Origin: Mycobacterium marinum
GTDB lineage: Bacteria; Actinomycetota; Actinomycetes; Mycobacteriales; Mycobacteriaceae
Length of the DNA: 64,000 nucleotides
Assembly (NCBI RefSeq): GCF_003391395.1
Contig: NZ_CP024190.1
Location: 2,232,001-2,296,000 of the forward strand
Direction: 5' to 3'
The notes beneath the pieces are model-generated. The model saw only the letters and a list, made by a program, of their open reading frames with translations, had not been told where the DNA came from and did no database searches. Of this stretch, positions 1-8,366 are shown one piece after another. Each line of letters starts with the position of its first letter. Positions within the stretch are counted from its first letter, which is position 1. The position numbers were made by a program, and so were the translations under genes.

Positions 1-1
1 C

Positions 2-472
2 GGTGTCCCGCGGGAGGGCGGCATGATCGGCAAGGTCACCGAAGCGTGGCGCGCCGAACCGGCACTGCGCAACCCGGCGATGCACGACGACATGATGCGG
101 CTGTGGGTCGAGGCGGAGGTGCTGCGGCTGGCCGGTGAACGGCTGCGCCAGCAGGCCGCCTCGGGTCAGCCCGGGCCGGAGGGGGCGGGCATGAAGGTGG
201 CGTTTGCCCGGCTCGCGCAACAGATCTCGGGCTTCGAACTGGAATTACACCCCGAATCCGGTCTGCAGTACGACGACTGGACGCTGCGCAGACCCGACAC
301 GGTTGATCTCACCGGACGCGGGCCCGGTTACCGCTACCTGCGGGCTCGCGGTAACTCGATCGAGGGAGGCACCTCAGAAATCCTGCGCAACACCATCTCC
401 GAGCGGGTCCTGGGATTGCCCGGCGAACACCGCGTGGACAAGACCCTCGCCTGGAAGGACCTGGACCGATGA
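2..472 (+). CDS. Acyl-CoA dehydrogenase, C-terminal part (5' end outside window)
   Basis: The reading frame is open back to base 2, so this is the end of a gene that starts before the window. The visible 156 residues are the C-terminal helical domain of a FadE-type flavin acyl-CoA dehydrogenase, ending in the typical segment IEGGTSEILRNTISERVLGL, where the IEGGTSEI stretch lies near the FAD and active site. The family oxidises acyl-CoA thioesters at the alpha-beta bond. Its stop overlaps the ATG of the next dehydrogenase gene (ATGA), so the two are translationally coupled and may form a mixed alpha2beta2 enzyme, as several mycobacterial FadE pairs do. The substrate cannot be told from the fragment. 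Confidence 0.9.
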   Translation, partial: GVPREGGMIGKVTEAWRAEPALRNPAMHDDMMRLWVEAEVLRLAGERLRQQAASGQPGPEGAGMKVAFARLAQQISGFELELHPESGLQYDDWTLRRPDTVDLTGRGPGYRYLRARGNSIEGGTSEILRNTISERVLGLPGEHRVDKTLAWKDLDR

Positions 473-1572
473 GCACCGGGGACTTGCTGTACTCCGACAC
501 CGAGGAGGCGCTGCGGGCCAGCGTTGGGCAGTTGTTCGCCGAGCGCTGCCCACCCGAATCGGTGGTGGCCGCCTACGACTCGCCTCCGGCGGATTTCGCC
601 AAGCTGTGGCGCACGCTGGCCGCCGAGCTCGGGGTCGCGGGTTTGCTGGTGCCCGAGTCCCTTGGTGGGGCCGGCGCCAGCGCGCGCGAGGCGGCGGTAG
701 TCATGGAGGAAGTCGGCCGGGCGGTAGCGCCGGTCCCGTTCCTGTCCAGTGCGGTACTGGGCACCGTCGCGTTGCTGCATTCCGGGGAGACCGAGACCCT
801 CTCGGAGCTGGCGCAGGGTGAGCTCACCGCGGCCCTGGTGGTGCCGTTGGCCACGGCGCCGGGTGACCCCGTTGCCGGGGTGAGTCGTGGCAGCGCCGGG
901 CTGTCCGGGCGAGTCTGCGGCGTGGCGGGTGCCCGGGAGGCCGACGTGCTGGTGGTGCCGGTCGCCGGGGCCGACGGAGTGGAACTGCATACGGTGCGCG
1001 CCAATGCGCCCGGCGTCGAGATAGTGCCGTTGCTGGCCTTCGATATGACCAGACCCCTTGCCGACGTTGTGTTTTCGGGGGCCGCGTCCGCACCGGTCGG
1101 TCTCGGCTCGGCGGAGGCCGCGCTGGCTGAGGCGTTGCAGACAGGTGCCGCGCTGCTGGCCTCCGAGCAGCTCGGGATTGCGCAGTGGTGCTTTGACACC
1201 ACGCTGGCTTACACGAAGCAGCGCAAACAGTTCGGCCGTGCCATCGGTTCCTATCAAGCGATCAAACACCGGCTGGCGGACCTGTGGCTGGAAGTCGGCT
1301 CAGCGCGGGCCGCGGCCCGCTACGGCGCCGACACCTGTGCTCGCGGTGATGAGGACGCGGCGATTGCGGCGGCGATCGCCGCGGCCTACTGCGGTGATGT
1401 CGCGGTGCACGCCGCCGAGGAGTGTGTGCAACTACATGGCGGCATCGGGATGACCTGGGAATATCCGGCCCATCTCTACCTGAAGCGAGCCAAGAGTGAC
1501 CAGTTGGCGCTCGGCACCGCGTATCGCCACCGCGGTCGACTGGCCAAGCTGGTCAACCTCCCGGTGAGCTGA
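469..1572 (+). CDS. Acyl-CoA dehydrogenase family protein (probable partner subunit)
   Basis: A 367-residue protein with the acyl-CoA dehydrogenase fold: an N-terminal helical part with PESLGGAGASAREAAVVMEE, a middle beta part, and a C-terminal helical domain with YTKQRKQFGRAIGSYQAIKHRLAD and LHGGIGMTWEYPAHLYLKRAK. It is shorter than a classical FadE (about 380-400 residues), and the middle domain is rather divergent. The start is fixed by the ATGA overlap with the upstream dehydrogenase. In mycobacteria such divergent, coupled copies often act as the second subunit of a heterotetramer, in which one subunit supplies the catalytic base; that role here is inference. The gene ends shortly before a convergent hydrolase gene. 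Confidence 0.88.
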   Translation: MSTGDLLYSDTEEALRASVGQLFAERCPPESVVAAYDSPPADFAKLWRTLAAELGVAGLLVPESLGGAGASAREAAVVMEEVGRAVAPVPFLSSAVLGTVALLHSGETETLSELAQGELTAALVVPLATAPGDPVAGVSRGSAGLSGRVCGVAGAREADVLVVPVAGADGVELHTVRANAPGVEIVPLLAFDMTRPLADVVFSGAASAPVGLGSAEAALAEALQTGAALLASEQLGIAQWCFDTTLAYTKQRKQFGRAIGSYQAIKHRLADLWLEVGSARAAARYGADTCARGDEDAAIAAAIAAAYCGDVAVHAAEECVQLHGGIGMTWEYPAHLYLKRAKSDQLALGTAYRHRGRLAKLVNLPVS

Positions 1573-1594
1573 ATCCTGCGGCGGGGCCGGGGGC

Positions 1595-2335
1595 CTAGCG
1601 GGACAGCGTCGCGGCGAACAGGTCGGTCATCGCGGTCCAGTGCCGCTGCGCGCAGGCTTCGTCGTAGGGCGGGTTATCGGGAACCGCGAACCCGTGCGCG
1701 CCCGGGTACCACTCGATGGTGTGCTCGACACCCGCAGCCGTCAGCGCCTTCGCCAATTGTTCGGCGTGGTCGGTGGTGAACGACGGGTCGTTTTGGGCGC
1801 CGCCCACATACAGCCTGGCGGTCATCCGGTCGGCCAACAGATGCGGGCTGTCGGGATTGTCGGTCACCAGGCCACCGCCGTGAAAGGACGCCGCGGCGGC
1901 CACCCGGTCCGGCTGCCGGCCGGCCAGCAGCACCGAGATCCGCCCACCCATGCAGTAGCCGCATACACCGAAACGCTCGCCGCTCACCTGCGGGCGAGTG
2001 GCCAGGTAGTCGAAGTATGCGCCCGCGTCGCGGGTGACCCGGTCCGGCGTCAGGGTTCCGAGCATGAACATGAGTCGAGCGCGCTCGTCCGCGTCGCCGA
2101 ACACCGTTTCCATGGCGAACGGCGTCCAATCGCCCTCGCGGTAGTACACATCGGGCAGCAGCACGACGTAGCCGTGGCCGGCCAATGTGGCCGCCATCTG
2201 CTCGAAGGTCTCGCGCACCCCGCCGGCGTCGGGAAACATGATCACGCCTGGCCAGGGACCCGGGCCGGCAGGAGTGAACAAACGGACCGGGCAGGTGCCG
2301 TCGGGAGTGGAGACGCTGTCACTGATTATCGGCAT
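1595..2335 (-). CDS. Dienelactone hydrolase family alpha/beta hydrolase
   Basis: A 246-residue single-domain alpha/beta hydrolase. The nucleophile elbow reads GYCMGG with Cys128, the cysteine nucleophile typical of dienelactone hydrolases rather than the serine of esterases; PDVYYREG and the late YPGAHGF segment carry other family signatures, the latter holding the catalytic His. The enzyme should be cytoplasmic, as there is no signal peptide. It corresponds by order and family to Rv2765 upstream of thyA in M. tuberculosis (from memory). The natural substrate is unknown; members open lactones or cleave small esters. It is convergent with the dehydrogenase pair and divergent from thyA. Confidence 0.88.
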   Translation of the reverse strand: MPIISDSVSTPDGTCPVRLFTPAGPGPWPGVIMFPDAGGVRETFEQMAATLAGHGYVVLLPDVYYREGDWTPFAMETVFGDADERARLMFMLGTLTPDRVTRDAGAYFDYLATRPQVSGERFGVCGYCMGGRISVLLAGRQPDRVAAAASFHGGGLVTDNPDSPHLLADRMTARLYVGGAQNDPSFTTDHAEQLAKALTAAGVEHTIEWYPGAHGFAVPDNPPYDEACAQRHWTAMTDLFAATLSR

Positions 2336-2433
2336 GGCACCCGTTCTACTCCTGGTAGATCGCCCGAGCTTCGGCGGCGCCGTCGCGCCGTGCCTGGCTT
2401 CGTTGGGCTCGCGATCACCGCTAAGCTGACCGC

Positions 2434-3234
2434 GTGCCGATCGCGACGCCTTACGAGGATCTGTTGCGCAGGGTGCTCGAAACGGGCACCGCCAAATCCG
2501 ACCGCACCGGCACCGGGACCCGCAGCCTGTTCGGCCAGCAGATCCGGTACGACCTCGGTTGCGGTTTCCCCTTGCTGACCACCAAGAAGGTGCACTTCAA
2601 GTCGGTCGTTTATGAGTTGCTGTGGTTTCTGCGCGGCGACTCCAACGTGGGCTGGTTGCAGCAGCACGGTGTGACCATCTGGGACGAATGGGCCGGCGAA
2701 ACAGGCGATCTCGGCCCAATCTACGGAGTTCAGTGGCGATCCTGGCCGACTCCGTCGGGTGAGCACATCGACCAGATCAGTGCCGCATTGGAACTGCTGC
2801 GTACCGACCCCGATTCGCGGCGCATCATCGTGTCGGCCTGGAATGTCGGCCAGATCCCGCAAATGGCGCTGCCGCCGTGTCACGCCTTCTTCCAGTTCTA
2901 CGTCGCCGACGGCCGCCTGAGCTGCCAGCTGTATCAGCGCAGTGCCGACCTGTTTCTGGGGGTGCCCTTCAACATCGCCAGCTACGCCCTGCTCACCCAC
3001 ATGATGGCCGCTCAGGCCGGTCTTTCGGTCGGCGAGTTCATCTGGACTGGCGGCGATTGCCACATCTATGACAACCACGTCGAACAGGTCGCCGAGCAAC
3101 TGCGTCGCGAGCCCCGGCCCTATCCGAAACTAAGCTTGTCGCAACGGGATTCGATCTTCGACTACACTTACGAGGACGTCGTCGTGCAGGATTATGATCC
3201 CCATCCCGCGATCAAAGCTCCCGTCGCTGTATGA
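2434..3234 (+). CDS. thyA: Thymidylate synthase ThyA
   Basis: Classical thymidylate synthase, 266 residues, making dTMP from dUMP with methylenetetrahydrofolate and releasing dihydrofolate. The catalytic Cys149 sits in LPPCHAFFQFYV, the folate/dUMP loop KSDRTGTGTRS is near residue 21, and the C-terminus ends IKAPVAV as in other ThyA proteins, where the last residues close over the active site. The GTG at 2434 is the first start in frame with family alignment. It lies 7 bases before dfrA, which regenerates tetrahydrofolate, so the pair is an operon. The flavin-dependent alternative enzyme ThyX is encoded 4 kb downstream in the same run. Confidence 0.98.
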   Translation: MPIATPYEDLLRRVLETGTAKSDRTGTGTRSLFGQQIRYDLGCGFPLLTTKKVHFKSVVYELLWFLRGDSNVGWLQQHGVTIWDEWAGETGDLGPIYGVQWRSWPTPSGEHIDQISAALELLRTDPDSRRIIVSAWNVGQIPQMALPPCHAFFQFYVADGRLSCQLYQRSADLFLGVPFNIASYALLTHMMAAQAGLSVGEFIWTGGDCHIYDNHVEQVAEQLRREPRPYPKLSLSQRDSIFDYTYEDVVVQDYDPHPAIKAPVAV

Positions 3235-3241
3235 GGCGCAG

Positions 3242-3739
3242 ATGACGTCGGTGGGCCTGATCTGGGCTCAGTCCACCTCCGGGGTCATCGGCCGTGATGG
3301 CGGCATCCCGTGGCGACTGCCCGAGGATCTCGCGCACTTCAAACGGCTCACCATGGGGCACGCCGTGGTGATGGGCCGCCGGACCTGGGACTCCCTGCCC
3401 GCCGCCAACCGGCCACTGCCGGGCCGGCGAAATGTCGTAGTGACCCGCCAGACTGGTCTGGTGGCGCACGGAGCGCAGGTGGTGGGTTCCCTCGAGCAGG
3501 CGTTGTGTCCGGCCGAGCCGGATGCCGAGACATGGGTGATCGGTGGTGCCCAGATCTACGCGCTGGCGCTGCCCCTGGCGAACAGGTGTGAAGTCACCGA
3601 GGTCGACGTCGACTTACCGCCCGAGGACGAGGACGCCCTGGCCCCCGTGCTCGACCAGACCTGGGCTGGCACCTCGGGGGAGTGGCTGGTCAGCCGCTCG
3701 GGACTGCGATACCGGATGCACAGCTACCGCCGACTATGA
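3242..3739 (+). CDS. dfrA: Dihydrofolate reductase
   Basis: A 165-residue dihydrofolate reductase (NADPH: dihydrofolate to tetrahydrofolate), the trimethoprim target. The N-terminus VGLIWAQSTSGVIGRDGGIPWRLPEDL is typical, with the substrate-binding acid Asp29 in LPEDL; MGRRTWDSLP and WVIGGAQIYALAL form the NADPH-binding parts. The frame is open to 3194, but that would overlap thyA; the ATG at 3242 gives the length and N-terminus of the family. The gene's stop overlaps the start of the following glycosylase-like gene (ATGA). The position immediately after thyA lets the reductase replace folate used by ThyA. Confidence 0.97.
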   Translation: MTSVGLIWAQSTSGVIGRDGGIPWRLPEDLAHFKRLTMGHAVVMGRRTWDSLPAANRPLPGRRNVVVTRQTGLVAHGAQVVGSLEQALCPAEPDAETWVIGGAQIYALALPLANRCEVTEVDVDLPPEDEDALAPVLDQTWAGTSGEWLVSRSGLRYRMHSYRRL

Positions 3740-4950
3740 GCACCTTGACCGTTGCCCAGGCCCGCCGGGTGGCGGTCGCCGCACAGGGGTTCGCCGAACC
3801 CAAGCCGGCCGGCCGGATCAACAAGGCACACCTGAGGCGGCTGATCTCCCGGATCCAGGTGCTGCAGCTGGATTCGGTGTCGGTGGCGGTGCGCGCCCAC
3901 TACGCGCCGGTGTTCAGTCGGCTCGGGCCCTACGACCGGGAGGTGCTCGACCGGGTCGCGTGGGGCCCGCCCTCGTCGCGGCTGCTCGCCGAATACTGGG
4001 CGCACGAGGCCGCGCTGATGGCCGTCGATGACTGGCCGTTGCTGCGCTGGCGGATGCGGCAGTACCGGCACGGCAGGTGGGGCACCGAGATCGTCAAGGC
4101 CAACCCGCGCCTGGTGGACGACGTCGTTGCCGCCGTTGCCGAACTCGGCCCGTCCAGCGCGGGACAGATCGAAGCTCACCTGGCAGCGGAGCCGCGCGGG
4201 GGCAAGGGGCCCTGGTGGAATCGCAGCGACACCAAATGGGTTGCCGAGGCGTTGTTCGCGTCCGGCGTGCTCACCACCGCCACCCGGTTGGGCTTCGCTC
4301 GTCACTACGACCTGGTGGAAAGGGTGTTGCCGCCCGAAGTGCTGGCCCGGCAGGTCGACGATGACGAGGCGGTTCGCGAACTCATATTGCGGGCGGCCTC
4401 CGCGCTGGGGGTGGGGACCGAGGCCGACATCCGCGACTACTTCCGGCTGTCCGCGCAGCAGGTTAAGCCCGCGCTCGCCGATCTGGTAGCCGCCGGTGAG
4501 GTCGAGCCGGTGCAGGTGCAGGGTTGGTCGGCCCCGGCATATCTGCGGGCGGGCCGATCCCTGCCACGACGTGATCGCGGCACCGCACTGTTGTGTCCGT
4601 TTGACCCGCTGATCTTTTTCCGGCCCCGGGTGCAGCGCCTGTTCGACTTTCACTACCGCATCGAGATCTACACCCCGGCCGCCCAACGCCAATACGGCTA
4701 CTACGTCTGGCCGCTGCTGCTGGACGGGCAGCTGGTGGGACGGGTGGACCTCAAGGCCGACCGTTCCACCGACACCCTGCTGGTGGTGGGCGCGTTCGCC
4801 GAACCCGACGCATCGGGGCCGCGGGTCGCCGCGGCACTCGCCGGTGAGTTGGCGTCGATGGCGCCGTGGCTGGGATTGAGCGGGATCAGCGTGTCCGGAC
4901 GGGGTGATCTGGCCGGGGAGCTGGCGATCGCCGTCAGGCGGACCGGCTGA
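3736..4950 (+). CDS. YcaQ/AlkZ-like winged-helix DNA glycosylase (HTH_42 family)
   Basis: A 404-residue member of the winged-helix family formerly DUF1006, which includes the bacterial DNA glycosylases YcaQ and AlkZ that unhook interstrand crosslinks and remove bulky N-alkyl bases. The catalytic Q-hydrophobic-D signature of the YcaQ branch is visible as Q44-L45-D46 in RIQVLQLDSVSV; later conserved segments are ALLCPFDPLIFFRPR and YYVWPLLLDGQLVGRVDLKADR. The start is set by the ATGA overlap with dfrA, and the stop overlaps hsdM (TGATG). Family assignment is strong; crosslink repair is inferred from relatives. M. tuberculosis has a much shorter annotated gene here (Rv2762c, from memory), so this may be the intact version. 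Confidence 0.82.
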   Translation: MSTLTVAQARRVAVAAQGFAEPKPAGRINKAHLRRLISRIQVLQLDSVSVAVRAHYAPVFSRLGPYDREVLDRVAWGPPSSRLLAEYWAHEAALMAVDDWPLLRWRMRQYRHGRWGTEIVKANPRLVDDVVAAVAELGPSSAGQIEAHLAAEPRGGKGPWWNRSDTKWVAEALFASGVLTTATRLGFARHYDLVERVLPPEVLARQVDDDEAVRELILRAASALGVGTEADIRDYFRLSAQQVKPALADLVAAGEVEPVQVQGWSAPAYLRAGRSLPRRDRGTALLCPFDPLIFFRPRVQRLFDFHYRIEIYTPAAQRQYGYYVWPLLLDGQLVGRVDLKADRSTDTLLVVGAFAEPDASGPRVAAALAGELASMAPWLGLSGISVSGRGDLAGELAIAVRRTG

Positions 4951-6404
4951 TGGCACCGTCGACGATGAAAGAGCTCAAAGACACGCTCTGGAAAGGCGCC
5001 GAGAAGCTGCGCGGGTCCATTCCGGCCAGCCAGTACAAAGACGTCATTCTCGGCCTGGTCTTTCTCAAGTTCGTTTCCGATGCCCGAGACGAGCGCAAGC
5101 CATTCGTGGTGCCCCCGGCAGCGCGCTGGGAAGCGTTGGCCGGCAATGCGAAATCACCGGACATCGGCCAGCTCATCGACACGGCGATGCTGTCGGTAAT
5201 GACGGCCAATCCGTCGCTGGCCGCGACCCTGCCGCAGCTGTATCACAAGGTCGATCAGCGGCGGCTCGGCGAACTGGTCGAGGTGCTCGGCGCGGCGCGA
5301 TTCAGTGGCCGGCCAAGCCACCGCGCGCGTGACCTGATGGGTGAGGTGTACGAATACTTCCTCGGCAACTTCGCGCGCGCGGAGGGACGACGCGGCGGCG
5401 AATTCTTCACCCCACCCAGCGTCGTTCGAGTGATCGTGGAGATTCTCGAACCCTCGAGCGGTCGGATCTATGACCCGTGCTGCGGATCGGGCGGGATGTT
5501 CGTGCAAACCGAGCGCTTCATCTGCGCCCACGACGGGGACCCCGCGCAGATATCGATCTACGGTCAGGAGAGCGTCGAGCAGACCTGGCGGATGGCAAAG
5601 ATGAACCTGGCCGTCCATGGGATCGATGATGCGGGCCTGGGCGCGCGTTGGGGCGACACCTTCGCCACCGACCAACACGACGGCGTGCCGATGGACTACG
5701 TGATGGCCAATCCGCCCTTCAACATCAAGGATTGGGCCCGCGACGAACAGGACCCGCGTTGGCGGTTCGGCACTCCGCCCGCCGCAAATGCGAATTTCGC
5801 CTGGATTCAGCACATCCTGTCCAAGCTCGCGCCGACAGGTCAGGCCGGGGTGGTGATGGCCAATGGCTCGATGTCATCGAAAACCAATGGAGAGGACAGG
5901 ATTCGCGCTGGAATCATTGATGCAGACCTGGTCTCATGCATGGTCGCCCTGCCGACGCAGCTGTTTCGCAGTACCGGGATTCCGGTGTGTCTGTGGTTCT
6001 TCGCCAAGGACAAGAAAGCTCGTTCGGGCCAGGTGCTGTTCATCGACGCGCGCGGGCTCGGGAGCATGGTGGACCGCTGCGAGCGAACCCTGACCGATGA
6101 CGACGTAGCCCGCATCGGCGATACCTATCACGGCTGGTTCGGATCCGCATCAGCCGTCGCGAAAGGTACTGTTTACCAGGATATTCCGGGATTTTGCAGG
6201 TCAGCATCGTTGGATGAAATCCGCGCCGAGGGGTACGTGCTCACGCCGGGGCGCTATGTGGGGACTGGAGCGTCCTGTGCTGACGGCGAACCGATCGGCG
6301 ACAAACTCACAAGGTTGACCACCCAGTTGCTGGCCGCGCTGGATGAATCGACAAAACTGGACGAGGCGGTGCGTGCGCAGTTGGGGCGGGTGCGGTGGAG
6401 GTGA
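4950..6404 (+). CDS. hsdM: Type I restriction-modification DNA methyltransferase subunit HsdM
   Basis: A 484-residue N6-adenine methyltransferase of a type I system. An N-terminal helical HsdM domain (LWKGAEKLRGSIPASQYKDVILGLVFLKFVSD) is followed by the SAM-binding motif DPCCGSGGMF near residue 174 and the catalytic motif NPPF near residue 254, then the recognition-subunit contact region. The ATG overlaps the preceding stop. It is followed directly by hsdS, but no hsdR helicase/nuclease gene lies in the window, so this looks like a methylation-only system, as reported for M. tuberculosis HsdM (Rv2756c). It likely marks host DNA; the recognition sequence cannot be read from sequence. Confidence 0.95.
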   Translation: MAPSTMKELKDTLWKGAEKLRGSIPASQYKDVILGLVFLKFVSDARDERKPFVVPPAARWEALAGNAKSPDIGQLIDTAMLSVMTANPSLAATLPQLYHKVDQRRLGELVEVLGAARFSGRPSHRARDLMGEVYEYFLGNFARAEGRRGGEFFTPPSVVRVIVEILEPSSGRIYDPCCGSGGMFVQTERFICAHDGDPAQISIYGQESVEQTWRMAKMNLAVHGIDDAGLGARWGDTFATDQHDGVPMDYVMANPPFNIKDWARDEQDPRWRFGTPPAANANFAWIQHILSKLAPTGQAGVVMANGSMSSKTNGEDRIRAGIIDADLVSCMVALPTQLFRSTGIPVCLWFFAKDKKARSGQVLFIDARGLGSMVDRCERTLTDDDVARIGDTYHGWFGSASAVAKGTVYQDIPGFCRSASLDEIRAEGYVLTPGRYVGTGASCADGEPIGDKLTRLTTQLLAALDESTKLDEAVRAQLGRVRWR

Positions 6405-7486
6405 GGCTCGGCGAGCACCTCGAATTCCGCAGCGGCAGTTGCTCTCCGCCGCGACGCGCCCGGGGCCGGTTTCCCGTATACGGTGCGAACGGGCCGATCG
6501 GCTTCGCGGCCGAACACAACGTCAGCGGTCCGCTGATTGTGGTGGGGCGCGTTGGATCCTATTGCGGCAGTGTGCGCTACTGCGATTCCGATGTCTGGGT
6601 CACCGATAACGCCTACGTTTGCCGTGCCAATGACCCTGCGGAAACCCGGTACTGGTATTACGCACTGCAGACGTGCCGGCTCAATGAACACCGGGCGGGA
6701 TCCGGACAGCCGTTGCTGAATCAGCGGACTCTTCGCGAGGTCTCGGTCCACGTTGCCCAAGCACCTGAGCGTCGGCGAATCGCCGAGGTGCTGGGCGCCC
6801 TGGACGACAAGATCGCCAACAACGAGCGGGTCATCGAGGCCGCCGAGGCCCTGATGGTCGCGATGGTCGGGTCGGTCGATGCGCGCGTCGCGCTGTCGGG
6901 CCTGGCGCGCCGGTCGACGAAGTTGGTCAATCCCGCTGACTTCGACGACGTTGTTGCCCATTTCAGCCTTCCCGCCTTTGATGCGGGGGCGCACGCCCGT
7001 CCGGTTGCCGGGGCATCGGTCAAAAGCGTCAAATTCCACTTGTCCGAACCCTGTGTGCTGTTCGCGAAACTGAACCCCCGAGTACCGCGAATCTGGAACG
7101 TGGTGCGCCTGCCGCCCCAGATGGCGCTGGCCAGCTGCGAGTTCGTCGTATTGAGCCCGCTCGGGGTGGATACCTCGGTGCTGTGGTCGGCGCTGCGTCA
7201 GCCCGAAGTCTCAACCTCACTGGCACAGCTGGTCGCCGGAACATCGGGAAGTCACCAGCGCATCGGGCCCAAAGACCTGCTCGACCTTCAGGTGCCAGAC
7301 GTCCGGCGCTTGGGAGCCGCCCAGTCCGCGACGATCACCGATCTGGGCGCGTTGTGTCATGCCCGCCGTGGCCAGTGCGCGCAGCTGGCCGCGCTGCGCG
7401 ACGCGCTGCTACCGGGATTGATCACCGGCGAGGTCGCCGTCAGTGGGGGAGAGCTCCTCCTCGCGTCGCCGCTCGGCACGCCTTAA
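6395..7486 (+). CDS. hsdS: Type I restriction-modification specificity subunit HsdS
   Basis: A 363-residue specificity subunit that would direct HsdM to a bipartite DNA target. Two target-recognition domains are visible: the first in residues 1-115 (FPVYGANGPIGFAAEHN, then WVTDNAYVCRA), followed by the conserved spacer helix PERRRIAEVLGALDDKIANNERVIEAAE, and a second domain from about 170 to 320, closing with a helix ending LRDALLPGLITGEV. The GTG at 6395 (or GTG at 6401) overlaps the hsdM stop. M. tuberculosis has two separated hsdS genes in this area (from memory); here there is one. The second domain has a less regular pattern than the first, so specificity may have drifted. Confidence 0.9.
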   Translation: MEVRLGEHLEFRSGSCSPPRRARGRFPVYGANGPIGFAAEHNVSGPLIVVGRVGSYCGSVRYCDSDVWVTDNAYVCRANDPAETRYWYYALQTCRLNEHRAGSGQPLLNQRTLREVSVHVAQAPERRRIAEVLGALDDKIANNERVIEAAEALMVAMVGSVDARVALSGLARRSTKLVNPADFDDVVAHFSLPAFDAGAHARPVAGASVKSVKFHLSEPCVLFAKLNPRVPRIWNVVRLPPQMALASCEFVVLSPLGVDTSVLWSALRQPEVSTSLAQLVAGTSGSHQRIGPKDLLDLQVPDVRRLGAAQSATITDLGALCHARRGQCAQLAALRDALLPGLITGEVAVSGGELLLASPLGTP

Positions 7487-7496
7487 GGTGAGCGCC

Positions 7497-8249
7497 GTGG
7501 CCGAGACTGCGCCGCTACGCGTACAGCTGATCGCCAAGACCGAGTTCTTGGCGCCCCCCGACGTGCCCTGGACCACCGACGCCGATGGAGGCGAGGCGCT
7601 GGTCGAGTTCGCCGGCCGCGCCTGCTACCAGAGCTGGTCCAAGCCCAACCCCAAGACCGCGACCAACGCCGGTTACCTGCGCCACATCATCGACGTCGGG
7701 CACTTTGCCGTGCTCGAGCACGCCAGTGTGTCGTTCTACATCAGCGGCATCTCGCGATCGTGCACCCACGAGCTGATCCGGCACCGCCACTTCTCCTACT
7801 CGCAGCTATCCCAGCGCTACGTGCCCGAAGGTGACTCGCGGGTCGTCGTGCCGCCGGGGTTGGAGGACGATCCCGAGCTGCGCGAAATCCTGATCGCCGC
7901 CGCCGACGCCAGCCGTGCCACCTACACCGAACTGCTGACCAAGCTGGAAGCCAGGTTCGCTGACCAGCCCAACGCCGTCCTGCGGCGCAAACAGGCTCGC
8001 CAGGCCGCTCGTGCCGTGCTCCCCAACGCGACCGAAACCCGGATCGTGGTCAGCGGTAATTACCGAGCGTGGAGGCACTTCATAGCCATGCGGGCCAGCG
8101 AGCATGCCGATGTGGAGATCCGGCGGCTGGCCATCGAGTGCCTGCGTCAGCTCGTCGCGGTGGCGCCAGCGGTGTTCGCCGACTTCGAGGTCACGACCCT
8201 GGCCGACGGCAGCGAGGTCGCCACCAGCCCGCTGGCCACCGAGGTCTGA
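7497..8249 (+). CDS. thyX: Flavin-dependent thymidylate synthase ThyX
   Basis: A 250-residue FAD- and NADPH-dependent thymidylate synthase that methylates dUMP and yields tetrahydrofolate rather than dihydrofolate, so it does not require DfrA. The ThyX signature RHRxxSxxxxSxR is present as R95-H-R-HFSYSQLSQR, with the arginines that bind FAD and dUMP. The frame is open to 7443 but GTG at 7497 (VAETAPLRVQ) reproduces the family N-terminus; GTG at 7488 is a poorer alternative. It follows hsdS by 10 bases. Having both ThyA and ThyX is usual in mycobacteria, where ThyX is the essential one in some species. Confidence 0.97.
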   Translation: MAETAPLRVQLIAKTEFLAPPDVPWTTDADGGEALVEFAGRACYQSWSKPNPKTATNAGYLRHIIDVGHFAVLEHASVSFYISGISRSCTHELIRHRHFSYSQLSQRYVPEGDSRVVVPPGLEDDPELREILIAAADASRATYTELLTKLEARFADQPNAVLRRKQARQAARAVLPNATETRIVVSGNYRAWRHFIAMRASEHADVEIRRLAIECLRQLVAVAPAVFADFEVTTLADGSEVATSPLATEV

Positions 8250-8259
8250 GTCCGGCCCT

Positions 8260-8325
8260 GGCGCGAGCGTGCGTATCTGGGCAGCCTTCGCGGCGTGTCG
8301 GCGGACAAACACGCACGCTTGCGCC
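8260..8325. repeat. Long inverted repeat between thyX and dapA
   Basis: Arms GGCGCGAGCGTGCGT (8260-8274) and ACGCACGCTTGCGCC (8311-8325) pair over 15 bases with one mismatch, around a 36-base loop that itself holds the small stem TGTC-GGCG-GACA. It lies in the 117-bp gap after thyX. It could end thyX transcription or be an interspersed palindromic element; many mycobacterial intergenic regions carry similar GCGAGCGTGCG arms (from memory). Confidence 0.65.
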
Positions 8326-8366
8326 GGTGCAAAAAAGATTGCTGCCGCCAGGTAATCTTGGGAACC

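Noticed and set aside
4950..7486. A full type I restriction system
   Set aside because: No helicase/nuclease hsdR frame occurs in the window; the neighbouring genes are clearly other families.
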